A DNA stretch of 64,000 bases from Sebastes aleutianus (taxonomy: Eukaryota > Chordata > Actinopteri > Perciformes > Sebastidae), in the NCBI GenBank assembly GCA_916700875.1, contig CAKAKS010000060.1, positions 31,679,528-31,743,527 of the forward strand. Direction: 5' to 3'. A model generated the notes under the pieces. The model was given only the letters and a program-made list of their open reading frames with translations. It was not told the origin of the DNA and ran no database searches. Position numbers and translations under genes: made by a program. The first letter of the stretch is position 1; every line of letters starts with the position of its first letter. This document shows, one piece after another, positions 35,118 through 47,300 of this stretch.

Positions 35118-35464
35118 TTGCGGTTTGTTGCACATTATGAAACATGTTAATTTGAGGAATCCCTCAAAACGAAACCAAATTCTGTTTTTTATAAACAACT
35201 AACTCTTAGTTAAGGTTGACTAATACGGTGAAGAAAAGGTTAAAGAAACAAATAAAACACTGTTTCTCCTGTGCTTAACCTTCTTTAGGGAGCAGTGGAG
35301 TGGACTTCATTAGTTTCTTCCACCAGATGGAGTTAGTGACTTGTATCATAATTAATTTTCTCAGAGGATGTCATGAGCTCTATTTCCTGGTTTAGCCATT
35401 CTCCATTCAAACGGGTCCCCAGCAACAACTTATCACTCTGTGCTGTTGCTCATTTTGATTAAAA

Positions 35465-38400
35465 ATGACCCACCCAACGGATAATGTTTTCCATCCTGGA
35501 CAAAAAAGTAAGTTCGCTTTTTTAAATTACGTTATCTGACTGCTTTGGGCGGGAAAAAGAAATGCTTTTTACTGTGCTGATCTTAAAGGCCTGCTGCATG
35601 GCTCATTCATTCTCAGCCTGCACAACTGCTTTGACAGGATTTCGGTCTGCGAGCTCGGAGGATTAAACTCACGTAGTTTTTGATCAAATCACAAGTATTA
35701 ACACAAGTAGTTTTTTTTTTAACTTCAGCGACCAAAGAAATGATTTTGTTCATATTTTTAAATGCTTAAATGGTGCCAGTAACAAACTAACCGTAAAAAT
35801 AAACAACACGAGACGCAACCGTGTCGCAGTTGCAATTACATTCCTATACAGGCAGTTGTTGCCGTTATCAGGTTGATGTTTTTAAGGATCAACATTAGAC
35901 TGTAGAACGTTTTATCAGCTGAAGAGATTATTTAAAAAAAGTACACAAAAAATATCCCTGACCAGATGTTTTTCTGGTAATTTGCTCTAGTCAGTGCTCA
36001 AAGATAAAACAAACCAAAAACAACCTTGAATGTTTTTAAATAATAACGATTATTAGTAGTTTTACTGTTTTTCTGTTTTGCACTTGAAGGTGTCCGGGGC
36101 CTACACACCCAGGAGAGCGGGTATGCTTCTTTTCTTATCTTGTTTGGATGAATGTGAATGTCATGAAAGTGTTGCTCCACCAGTGATGGCTGGATTCAGT
36201 TTGATGTTAGTGGCTTATTGTACTTGTTTCCTTTTTTTCATATTACAGCGAGGATGGCCTCTCCTCCAACATGGAGCACAAGTTCAGTGATGTGAATTAT
36301 GCTGAAAGTGCTTTGTCTGTACCAGTTAAAGTCGTTAGCTGTGTGAGACCCATTCCTAAAGAGGAATTAGACATCTTTGATGCGACGCCAGGAAAGGTCT
36401 TGCCACATCCATTAGGGTGTCACCCTGTGTCTGCTGAGGAGCGGGTAAATAAACCGTCCACTCTAGTTGTGGTTCAAAAACAAAATTTTCCACCACAAGC
36501 CTTGTCAGAGAACAACCCGGAAGAGGAAACTGTTATGGTTTTACCGGGAACAGCAGCCATTTCAGAGGGGCAGCCAGATGTAGAGGTAGTAGCAGAAGGA
36601 AGCTGCAACAAGATGGACACCGGGGAAATACCTCTTGCAAAACCAAAAGGTCCACCACTGGGATGGAGAAACAGCAGCCGCAGGAAAAGAGCTGCTGGGA
36701 AGTACCGAAAACGTAATTAAATTTCAATTTTAATTAATTTTAAATTGTCACTTTAGTGCATTTCTTGAACAGTTTAAATTTTCCTAATTATTATCATATG
36801 TAATAATATATACATTTTATGCAGAACTATTTATACTCAGTGGCTACTTTATTTGGTACACCTGCACAAGCTTTTTTTCATTAATAGAGAATATTTAAAA
36901 CGTTTTTATATAAGCACAAATAAACAAAACAATCTATTGCAGTTCAATGCAGCAGCTCTGCCATAAATTCTAACAAAGCTTATAATGTTCGGTTGTTGTT
37001 GTTGACATTGTCAGAAAGGTGTAAATTCAATTATATGTTTATCATTGAGGTCACAGTAAAAGGTGGTGTCTTGGACTACATTATCGAGAGGTGTTTATTA
37101 TTTTTTTGTCATACTTGACAAACACATTTCATTATAATGCAGTCCAGTACAAGACATTACTATATGACCTTAATACTAAAACATATAATTGAATTAACAC
37201 CTCTGTGACAGTGTAAAAAACAAAAAAACACCATAAAGACTTTATGACAGAGCAGTTGTATTAGATTGCATTATATTGGACAGGTGTACCTAATAAAGTG
37301 GCAACTGAGTCTCATGTTAATCCTGTGTCTCAGTAATAATATGCAGTAATCAATACAGTACTATCTTGGAGTGTAATACAGAACTTCATGAGGAGAATAC
37401 ATGTTTAATTCGTTGTGTCTGTATTTCCAGTGTACCTTCTATGTATGATGGCAGTCATGCAGCTTGCTGTCTCTGAGGGCTTGCCTGGTATGTTGTGAAC
37501 TATGTGCAGTGCATTATTTCATATTTATTTAAGTTTAATTGTTTTGAATAGGAGCCTAGAATTACTTTTTTTTAATAATGCACTCTGAACACTGTTTTGA
37601 TTATGCAGTGTTTTTTAAACTGCTTGATATTTTCTGCCATATAGGTGCTCAGTCTGCAGAAGAACAAAAGCGTGAGTTAAGACATTTTGTAAACCTGTTG
37701 ATAGAACCAAGCAATGTTTAATATTTCAAATAGCAAGTTTTGTTTAAGCCTTTTGTTGTCCTCGGGTGAAATTTGACCTGTTTTTCAAACTTCATTATGT
37801 CATAAATATGGATTTCTTTAATCTAATTGCCCCAAAATAACATGCATGGTTAACCACTGTGGTCTTTGCAAAAAAAAAAATATATATATTGACCACTACT
37901 TTCGTTGAATTGTGGTTGTTTTATTCAAATCTATAGCATCTGTGATCTTCCAGGGTCCAAATTGACAGGAAGACCACCGGTGTCATTATGTGCTGCTATT
38001 AAAAAAATGTAAATGCTTTCAAAACAATATTCTGACTAAACGTTTACATAAACCAGTATGTGATATCCCTCAACTTTACGTTCCTCTGATAATAACTGTA
38101 GTCAAAATAATTCATTTTATCTGCTTTTTTTTTTTTTTACTAAAAAATTAGGTATAATTTCACGGAAATTAGGTTTGTTAACTTTAATTTCCCCTGGAAA
38201 AAGTGCCAAACTTAATAATTAGGAATGAAGTTGGCCAAAAAGGTGTAACACAGAATTGGTAGTTTATAGTGTATGCTTTATAAACAGTGAAACCAGACTA
38301 GATCTTTTGTCGACCAGACAAAAGTTGCACGGTCGACGGGAAGACGACAGGAGGGTTAAGCACTCTAGCTCTAAAATGTACATTTACACCACCAGCACTT

Positions 38401-41400
38401 TTTACACGTTTTACTCATCAATGTTTTTCTCTATTTTGACCGCAGTTAAGTGTTTTACCTGCATGGACAAGGCCAGATGCCCCAAGTTGATGAAAATATT
38501 CAACAAGGATGACATTCTTCTGTACGATAAAGACCTCAATGACACGTTTCCAGAATGCTCTGTGATGCCTCCGCCTGGCTCTAAGAGTTGTGGCGTGTGC
38601 CTTGACCGTTCCGAGACCAACATCTTCTGCTCTAAGGATGTTCAAGGAAAACTGGACATGGAAGCTAGCGATGGACTACAAATTCTTAACATCTCTTCAG
38701 TCTGTACGTATCACATGAATGTATTCAACATGAATCTCTGCTGTTTTTTTTCTAGACATCTAAGTTTCAAAACTGCAGATAACTTTGGTTGAGAAGAGAA
38801 AGTTTTCAAACACTGGGGTCTAACTGTTGTTTCAGCAGCATTGACACGACAATATTTCATTGAGCAAAAACTCCAAACTACACATTGAAATACAGAATGA
38901 TGTTGAAACAACAGTTATCAGGGTTTCCCCCTGGTGGTGCATAGCAACCTAGACCAGGGGTCAGCAACCTGCAGCTCTGGAGCCACATGTGGCTCTTCAG
39001 CTCCTCTCCAGAGGCTCCCTGTGGATCATTAAAAATAGAAATGAATTACTGTTCTTTGTTTACATTTTAGTATTAGTGCCACATTGAGGAAAAAATAAAT
39101 AATTCTGAGATTTCGAGAATAAAGTCATAACATTATAAAGTAGTAATTTTACTTTTTTTTCTTCTTTTTTTCTCGTAAAGTTATGACTTTATTCTCATAA
39201 TATTACAACTTTTTTTTCGTAATATTACGACTTTATTCTGGAAATCTCAGTTGTTTTTTCCCTCAATGTGGCCCTATTACCCCGTAGAACATTTGCTCTT
39301 TGGCCCTCACTGCATTAGACTTATATACTATATACTTAGACTATAAACTGTGTTACCTTCATCACAATGATCAAATGTTTTGCGGCTCCAGACAGATTTT
39401 TTTTTTTTTTTTTGCCTAAAATGTCTCTTTTGATAGTAAAGGTTGCTGACCCCTGACCTTTATCTTGGGTTGCAGCTTATCTTGTGATCAGTTTAGTTAA
39501 CAAATGACGACCTAAATAATAGTCACAGTCACAAAAGATATGTCAGTTTCTCTGTGAAAAGGTACCTCTGCTCTTTTCCCATACATTTTAATGATTTATT
39601 TCATTAAAAGAAAAAAGAAGCTGCTCACCCGGTATTGGACTTCGCTGAGGTGCTGGAGCTATATACTGTCAAACTTAATGAAACAAGATTCGGTCAAAAC
39701 CGAGTATATGTCTGGACCGTAAATGGTCAGTATGTGAATTTGTGGCTAAATTGTTACACAAATAGTCCGTGGTCACGTCTATTATGTTTTGTGAACAGTT
39801 TTTTTCCACTTATATCTTAATATTTGATTGAAAGACAACTTATAATGAAGCAAATGACATTCAGTTATATTATGCATACTGTATGTCATGCTAATACCTT
39901 TTCACCTTGTATAAAATGTATAATATACTGACTAGTAAATGTTACCATTTACTATTACTGAATGTAATTTGCTTCATTATCAGTTGTCTTTCAATCAAAT
40001 ATTAAGATATAATGGAACAAAAACTGTTCATAAAACTTTATAGACGTGACCACGGACTATTTGTGTAACAATTTAGCCACAAATTCACATACTGACCAGA
40101 TACAGTCCAGACATATACTCGGTTTTGACTGAGTCTTGTGCGTTTGTAGGGCTGGCCCTCTGCTGTCCAGCCAAAAAGACAGTCAAATCTGTGCAACAAT
40201 CTATTTAATAAGCGAGCTTTTGGTCAGAGACATTCTTCAATAGGTAGCCTGTTGAAAAGTGTTTTAATTTCTATTTGTTAATCTTTAAGGTGGCTCAACT
40301 CCCGCCTTTATGATACACTCAGTTGCCTGTTTATTAGGTACACCTAGCTCAAACTACCCTGGCAACCCTCTAGCTGTGAGGCGCCAGTGCTAACCACTGC
40401 ACCACCGTGCAGCCCCTGATGCTATTTTAATTTCTTTATTTCTTTAGGTGTGCCACAGCAGCCGACCCCCGGCCGTACACATTTTTGGTTAATTCCTAGC
40501 TTTGGTATGTATTTAACACAAGCACTGAAGCTCTATTTAAAGGTCCCATATCGTGCTCATTTTCAGGTTTATACTTGTATTTTGTGTTTCTACTAGAACA
40601 TGTTGTAAAGTTAAAAAAAAATCTTTATTTTCCTCATACTGTCAGCCTGAATATGCCTGTATTTACCCTCTGTCTGAAACGCTCCGTTTTAGCGCATTTT
40701 GACGGAATTGCAACAGAATTGCGTTGCTAGGCAACAGCTTGGGTCCATGTGTACTTCCTGTCAGCTGATGTCATTCACATCCACTGCAACAGGAAATAAA
40801 CTGGGACACATTTAGAATTTTTACGTTTAAAATTGTGTCAAGAGTCTAAATATTGTACATTCGTGACATCACAAATGGGCAGAAATCCTGACAGCTTGTT
40901 TCAAATGCCGAGTTTCTGAATACGGGCTGCGTGTATTTCCCTGTGGATTGAGCGTTTCGATACTTTCACATTAATTATATAGGACTTAAGCCTGCTTTAT
41001 AATAAAAAAACACATGAAAAGCTCACTTTTTTATAATATGGGACCTTTAATATTGTCACTGATGAACTGCATGACTTGATATGCAAACAAACAGATCATT
41101 TTTTTTTTGCCTTGACCCAACGTGACAGCTATGTGTTTTCATTTTGCAGCCCTCTTGTTGATCGTGCTGGTAGCGCTGGTACTTTCCATGGTAAGTGTGA
41201 CTCAATATGTTCACTGAACTCTCAACATGTTAAATCGAGAAACAGAACTATCTCAAATCAGATTTATGCATGAGTCACTGAAGTGATTTCAGGTCTCACA
41301 TATTACCAGATATAATCTATTAAAACACCATTCAAAGGATTAAATGCTTGTTTTGGATATGATAAATCACATTTCACGTTTTAAGTCTGTTTTATTCCAT

Positions 41401-41608
41401 GTTTTTAATTGAACCCATTTATTGTTATCATTGCATAATTCAAATAAACAATGTTGGTACAAAATCATAAACAGGATTTATGCAAAATCTCACTCGAAAT
41501 TGAATCTGTGTTCCTGCAAAATATTAGTTTCAAATATAACAGGAGGCCCCCTAGTGGACTCTTGATACTTGTTTTTTTTTTTGTTCTTCTTTTTTGAAAT
41601 AGGACTGA
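35465..41608 (+). CDS. unrecognised Cys-rich membrane protein, duplicate B (short tail)
   Basis: Exons: 35465-35507, 36090-36120, 36249-36712, 37431-37487, 37645-37671, 38446-38703, 40448-40504, 41150-41190 and 41603-41608. Phases close to give 327 residues. It is colinear with duplicate A and keeps all eight loop cysteines. Differences: Leu to Gln in the first hydrophobic segment (MMAVMQLAVSEG); four codons fewer in the 27-bp exon; Pro introduced near the start of TM2 (WLIPSFALLLIVL); and a 12-bp shorter TM exon. The 17-bp exon encoding the basic tail is gone, deleted within a small gap near 41380. Splicing onto the last exon then gives Met-Asp-stop directly after TM2. No premature stop is present, so it may be functional, but membrane insertion and topology could differ. 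Symbol unknown. Confidence 0.6.
38955..39455. mobile_element. hAT-like element, short core (copy 3, in duplicate B)
   Basis: Same ends and flanks as 27204-28963, but only about 100 bp of minisatellite core, so total length is 501 bp against 1,760 bp. Confidence 0.8.
39683..40139. mobile_element. long palindromic fold-back element (copy B)
   Basis: Counterpart of 30251-30704 with the same arms and a few substitutions. Confidence 0.85.
40537..41050. mobile_element. TTAA-flanked MITE, family 1, copy 3
   Basis: Counterpart of 31470-31993; same TTAA-bounded inverted ends. Confidence 0.8.
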
Positions 41609-42477
41609 AAGTGGTCAGGAGTGAAGAACACTGAAGAAGACAGCAGTGTGCAGAGGTCGGTCTCTCGCCAGGCCAAGTTATTTCCATCTACTAACATAGC
41701 TTTAGCAATTTATAAATTATGTTTGTGAAGCATCTGTTGTTTTTAATTGTATACTCTTTGAGAGAAATGCTGCTTTAGGCTGATAATTTGCCTGCGACTC
41801 TTGATTCTTTTTATTATTGATTCATCTGCTGTTGTTTTCTTGATAAATGCATTTATCATTTGGTCTATAGAGAGCCTTTTTTCTCTTGAAAATTACTTCC
41901 AACAATTCTTCAGATTATTTCTCTGTCAATGAACTAGTTGCTTACTTGAAGAATCAGCTATAAGCTCTATACTTGCTGCTAATGATGTTTGAAGTAAATG
42001 AGCTTTCTGCAAAAATTAGCTTCATGCATATACTGTATGTAACTGCTGTCTTAATTAAAAGCTGCTATAAACAACATATGGTTCCGTCATTATTTATAAC
42101 ACAGACACTGGACCAGGCAATATAGTGTTTTAGTGAATAAGCAATTGTGGAAGAAGTACTTAGGTAACTTGCACCTTGAGTAAAAGTAGCAATACCACAG
42201 TGTAGAAATACTCCGCTACAAGTAAAAGTCCTACATTCAAAATCTTACTTAAGTAAAAGTACAAAAGTACTCATTATGCAGACTGGCCCATTTCAGAATG
42301 ATGTGTATTATATTACTGGATTATAATTATTGATGCATTAATGTGTTCATCACTTTAATGTTGCAGCTGATAGAGGTGGAGCTACTTTTCTTTAACTACT
42401 TTATGTTCTGCTGAGTATCTTAACCTATAATAGCATATCATAAATCATGAGTTGATTTATATTTTTTATTAATAAGA

Positions 42478-42616
42478 GCGCGTATGAGGACGGTGCTGTG
42501 ACATGACTGTCATGTCTTCTTCCCTGAGACAAACTCTTTTATTGTTTCAAAAAACGATGTACTGATCCGTGTCCATCACCTTCAGTTACACAGCAGCACC
42601 GTCCTCATACGCGTTT
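42478..42616. repeat. hairpin-forming inverted repeat
   Basis: GCGCGTATGAGGACGGTGCTG is mirrored by CAGCACCGTCCTCATACGCG about 100 bp later. The arms are about 20 bp with no mismatch. Probably a small fold-back element between duplicate B and LSR. Confidence 0.6.
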
Positions 42617-43029
42617 TTACTTTGTAAATGGCAACTTCCGGTCGCAGACTATGAAAAAAACGGGGCGTTTTTTTCGTTTCTGTCTTCTAGTGATTTTACT
42701 TTTTGTTTTTAGAAATAGAAAATGAAAATCAACCCGTTTTTTTAAGTTTAATTCATCCCCTTTTTGACCCTGATAAAGAAAAACACCTTGTATTTCAATA
42801 TTAATTTTTGTATTTTAAAATGAAAATCAAATAACCTCGAATTTTTTGTTTTTTTAGTATCCGTTTGTGAAAGGAAAATCAAATTACCAAAAGATACGCT
42901 GACCAAAAACCTCAAAGTTGTTGTACACTCGCCTACTTGAAACAAAATTACTGTTATTTTCCACGTCTGTGAATATTATAATACTGTGATTATACTGTAA
43001 TGTGTTTTAATACTACAGAGCAGAAACTG

Positions 43030-43041
43030 GGCCCTAGGTTA

Positions 43042-43094
<53 letters not shown>
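43030..43094. repeat. (CA)n microsatellite
   Basis: Uninterrupted CA dinucleotides over about 60 bp. Confidence 0.95.
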
Positions 43095-43097
43095 ATT

Positions 43098-43395
43098 GTC
43101 ACTTGAGATGTTATGTGGTATTCCCATCTGGGAGTAATCTCCCTTACTAAAGCCTTGGCAACAGCACTGGCATCTGCCCTAGAAGTGGGAAAAGCTTCAA
43201 CCCATTTAGAAAACGATTACCAAACAATATTTCTTGCCTTCACTTAATGTTAATTCAATAAAATCCATTTGCAAGTGATCAAAAGGGCCGTTCGGTGGGG
43301 GATGTGCACTAATAGGCATTTGTTGACCTCTGCCAACATTGTGTGTATCACAAACAAGACATTTCTTACAGCACAAGAGACTTGACTTCATCAGG
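43098..43395 (-). pseudogene. endogenous retrovirus-like integrase fragment, disrupted
   Basis: Minus-strand reading shows a zinc-finger-like CCKKCLVC and then HLQMDFIELT, which contains the first catalytic Asp of retroviral-type integrases. A stop near 43206 interrupts the frame, and similarity continues in another frame to about 43098, where a CA tract begins. Only this small pol piece is present; no LTRs, gag or env are seen. It is inactive. Confidence 0.65.
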
Positions 43396-43681
43396 CTAAA
43401 GAAGGCTTTTGTCCATCAGTCCATCTTGTTGCTAGATAATAATTAATGTGCTGCTAAAGAAGACATGTAAATCCAGAGGACAGATGGTCATTTCATTTGG
43501 TAATGGGTTATGTATGAGTAATGGTGATGTGTTTTGTTTTTTGTCTGATGGGTCTTACTTGTCTGTTTGTTTATGGTAACAGGATGTCTGTTGTTTATGT
43601 GTGCTTTTTCTCAAACTAAGCTGCCTATGGATGCAAAATGAGTTTCAGTGCAAACTGACAATGACGTTGTATCGTATCGTA

Positions 43682-43683
<2 letters not shown>

Positions 43684-43721
<38 letters not shown>

Positions 43722-43752
43722 ATTGCACATCGACTCCCACATGCACACACGC

Positions 43753-43794
<42 letters not shown>
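43684..43794. repeat. (CA)n microsatellites, two tracts
   Basis: CA arrays at about 43684-43712 and 43744-43792, separated by a short unique stretch. Confidence 0.95.
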
Positions 43795-44052
43795 CCCACA
43801 GACTGGTTGAACATTAACAAACAGTGGTGCTTTGATGTCGTTATCAGTGTCTGGGTCGTACCAACTGGTGTTGGTGTTTGGGGAGGTTTAACTTTATTAT
43901 TATTCTATCTTATACAGAACAACAAAAACACCTTGACCAGGAAATAGTTTCATATTTTAAAACTTTATCACTGTTTCTCATTACCAGGTTTTTGTGGTCA
44001 AATGAATCCACCTTCTTCTACAAAAAACAACAACCTGAATCTATTGACACCC

Positions 44053-44054
<2 letters not shown>

Positions 44055-44102
<48 letters not shown>
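44055..44102. repeat. (GT)n microsatellite upstream of LSR
   Basis: About 24 GT repeats roughly 240 bp before the LSR start codon, followed by a CT/CCT-rich tract at 44148-44187. Confidence 0.95.
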
Positions 44103-44103
<1 letters not shown>

Positions 44104-44340
44104 GCAACCTGTTCTCTGGGAGCTCACCTGTTGGCTGAGTCCAGGTACTCCTCCTCCTCTTCCTCTCCTCCTCTTCCTCCTCCTCTTCAACGTACAAAGA
44201 AACAAAATGGAGCTGAAACTACCTGGCTGAAGGAGAAGTACAGTTGCGCTCAATGTTATGCATCAGGTGAAGTTTAGTTTGAGTATTTGAGAGTAAATAG
44301 TGAGATAAGTCGACTGAGACTCGAGGAAAGAGGATTAAAC

Positions 44341-47300
44341 ATGTTGTGGACGGTGATCATCGCAGCCTTAATGGCTACAGGTAAATTGGCCTTTTCTTCT
44401 TGTCTCAAACAGGGTGGGTCCTTCTTCCGTGAAGAGCCCAGAGACATAAACACTCTGCTTCTTCTAGCTGATCCAGTTTCTTTCTCATTTTAACACATTT
44501 ATTTTGTTGTAGTTTCAGTTGTCTGGCCTGTTTATATTCATGTGCAGGATTATTTAGTGTAAAATTATCAAACAATTTGATCTAATGACATCTTTGAACT
44601 GTATAACTACATGTTTGACATTCCTTTACTTTACTTTCCATTTTACTTTATACTTTATACTCCACTACATTTCAGAGGGAATTATTACACTTTAGTAAAA
44701 GTTACTTTTAAAAAAAAAATATATATATATTTGTATTCCTTTTTTTTCCAAACATAGCATAACTAACATAACAAAACATAACACTGGTGCCATAATACAA
44801 AAACAAATTATACCTTACATTTAACATTTAATATGAACATGCATATATACATATATACACACATACACATACGTCCCACACAGACAGGTCCAGCCTTCCT
44901 CCCACCTCTAGAGGTAAAGTTACAGAAAAAATAATATTTAAAAAAATATATAAATATTTAAAATAATTTAATTAGTTAGTTAGAATTAAAAGTAATAAGT
45001 ACTCAAGTAGTAGAGTTCATGGTGGTAAGATAAAAACTTTAAATTAATTAATTAATTAATTAAATAAATGTAGAGAAAAAAAAGAGAAAGAAAAAAGAAA
45101 ACGGCAAAATAGTAGAATTTAATAATTAAGTAAAAGTAACTTTTTAACATGCTATGCTTATATAATACTAATCTACCCAGTAATATAATTATATACTGTA
45201 AAACTGGCTCCACGTTGACAAACTAACTTTTAAAATTCTCTTTTATTTGGTAGTGATAAAAAACAGAATAATATATTATTCTATACCACTTTGAAAAGAG
45301 CCATTCTGCAAAATGAGCAGCAGACTTTTACTTTTGATATTCTACTGCAACATTTTGAATTCAGGACTTTTCCTTCTAATTAATTATTTTTTAAGTATTT
45401 CTACTTTTCCTTAAGTAAAAGGTCCGGGTACTTCTTCCACCGCTGTTAGTTTGTTCTTATGAATTGTTGTTTTCTTATACCTAGAATATTCCTTTAGAAT
45501 AGGATAGTTTTTATGGCGCAGAATAATACCTGCAAACAAAACCTACAAAAAGACTGTGAGATCACCTGGTTATAAAAGAGATACCAATACATATGTAACA
45601 TAGTATTACATATTTTAACAGCATTGCTATTTTATTTAATAAAATGAGGTGACATATTTCCTCAATGTACAAATGAAGACATGTTGCAAGGGAATGTTTA
45701 TGCTGAATGTGGAAAACCACAGATTTTTTTTTTTATGTCTTGCATCATTCATGAAGTTCCTTTACATTTGAGATGAACAAACAGCTGGATGACAGGAAGT
45801 TTGAGTCAGAGCGTGCACACACTCTTTGGGGTGGAGAAATGTTTTATTGTTGTAACACATTCAGTTAAACAGCATCACAAACTACGGCCTCCAAAGAGGC
45901 ATAAAGCTGAATCAACAAAGCCTCAGAGAACCTCCAATAAGCACAGCTATCATAATTTAGAGAACTGGAGCTGCAGAAGAAGAATTAAACAACTTATTTA
46001 TAAAAATAATAAGGATATTTTTCTGGTCCTTTACAATCCCACTGACTACGATTTTATGTTCTTTGACATTTGTATACTTTTTATGGCAGAAATAGTTACG
46101 CTAAACATGCTATAATGTCTCCTAAGAAAACTGCAATTACATGGTTATGAAAAAATAAAAGACAGAAATGAAACGCAGGTTCACTCACAGTGACATTTTT
46201 ATTTAATTTATTATAAAAAAAATTGTTTCTAGGAAAAGTTAATATGCTGAATGTGCCCTAAAAACAACACTTACTCCACAGTTTGTTGGTGCTGTGTTTT
46301 TATGTTTTTTTTAGGGTCTTTGTGTTTTAAGATTAGTAAGTAAGAGTGAGCACCTCCAGTAACAACTCACTGAAACAAACACAGGACTTTCACCCAGGAG
46401 ACCGCAGTTCATGTCCCGTGTGAAACCAAGGCAACGTTGACTTATTTTACCGTAGTTTTACTTTACTTACGTACTTAACTAACGCTACGTACGTAGGTCA
46501 CGTAACAATGGTATTTATTGGAACCCAAACCACGATCTTTTTCTAAACCTAATCAAGTTTTGTTGCTTAAACCTAACCAAGGAAAGGCCTTTACACGCTG
46601 AGGGCGTGTTGAATAAACAACACAAAAATGTCTAGGGCTTTTACTGTGAAAGGTAAGAACTAGGGCAGTCAATCAATTAAAATATTTAATCGCAATTAAT
46701 CGCATAATTGTCCATAGTTGATTGCGATTAATCTCAAATTAAATGCACATTTTTTATCTGTTCAAAATGTACCGTAAAGGGAGATTTGTCAAGTATTTAA
46801 TACTCTTATCAACATGAGTGGGCAAATATGCTTTCTCTATGCAAATGTATGTATTTATTTATTATTGGAAATCAATTAACACAAAACAATAAAAAATATC
46901 ATCCAGAAACCCTCACAGGTACTGCATTTAGCATAAAACAGTATGCTCCAATCATAACATGGCAAACTGCAGCCCAACAGGCAACAACAGCCCTCTTGGT
47001 TGGACTATGGAGCCTCTGTGTTGTTGTTTCTGAGACTGTGTATCCAAAGCCTGAAGCCTGTCGGTTATTCCTCTGCTCTCAGAGCACCTTAACTCTGCAT
47101 AGCAGCCATACCTCACTCGGCTGTAATGGTCAGGCTGAAACTCAGGTGACTCACCACACACCCACTCTCAGTGATACCGGCAGTGAGGAAATAGAGTTTG
47201 TCATATACCACGCCTTAGGGGTATTATAGAGTAATGAGAAACCTTTACCCAATAATTTAAAATGTGAGAAACATGTTGTTAATCCTAATCATCTACCACT

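Larger units (their letters stand above)
35006..42310 (+). repeat. tandem segmental duplication, copy B
   Basis: 7.3 kb homologous to 22696-33409, from the TA of TACGTCTGAGTTGAGTAC to the TA of AGAATGATGTGTATTA. It lacks the LINE insertion, most of the minisatellite, and a tail exon. Near 40360-40420 about 370 bp of copy A is replaced by a fragment of a dispersed repeat. Confidence 0.95.

Noticed and set aside
43601..44138. His/Thr- and Cys/Val-repeat frames
   Set aside because: They are translations of CA and GT microsatellites.
46828..47229. 133-codon frame in LSR intron 1
   Set aside because: Its first half is a dispersed repeat fragment, and the rest has no motif or splice support.
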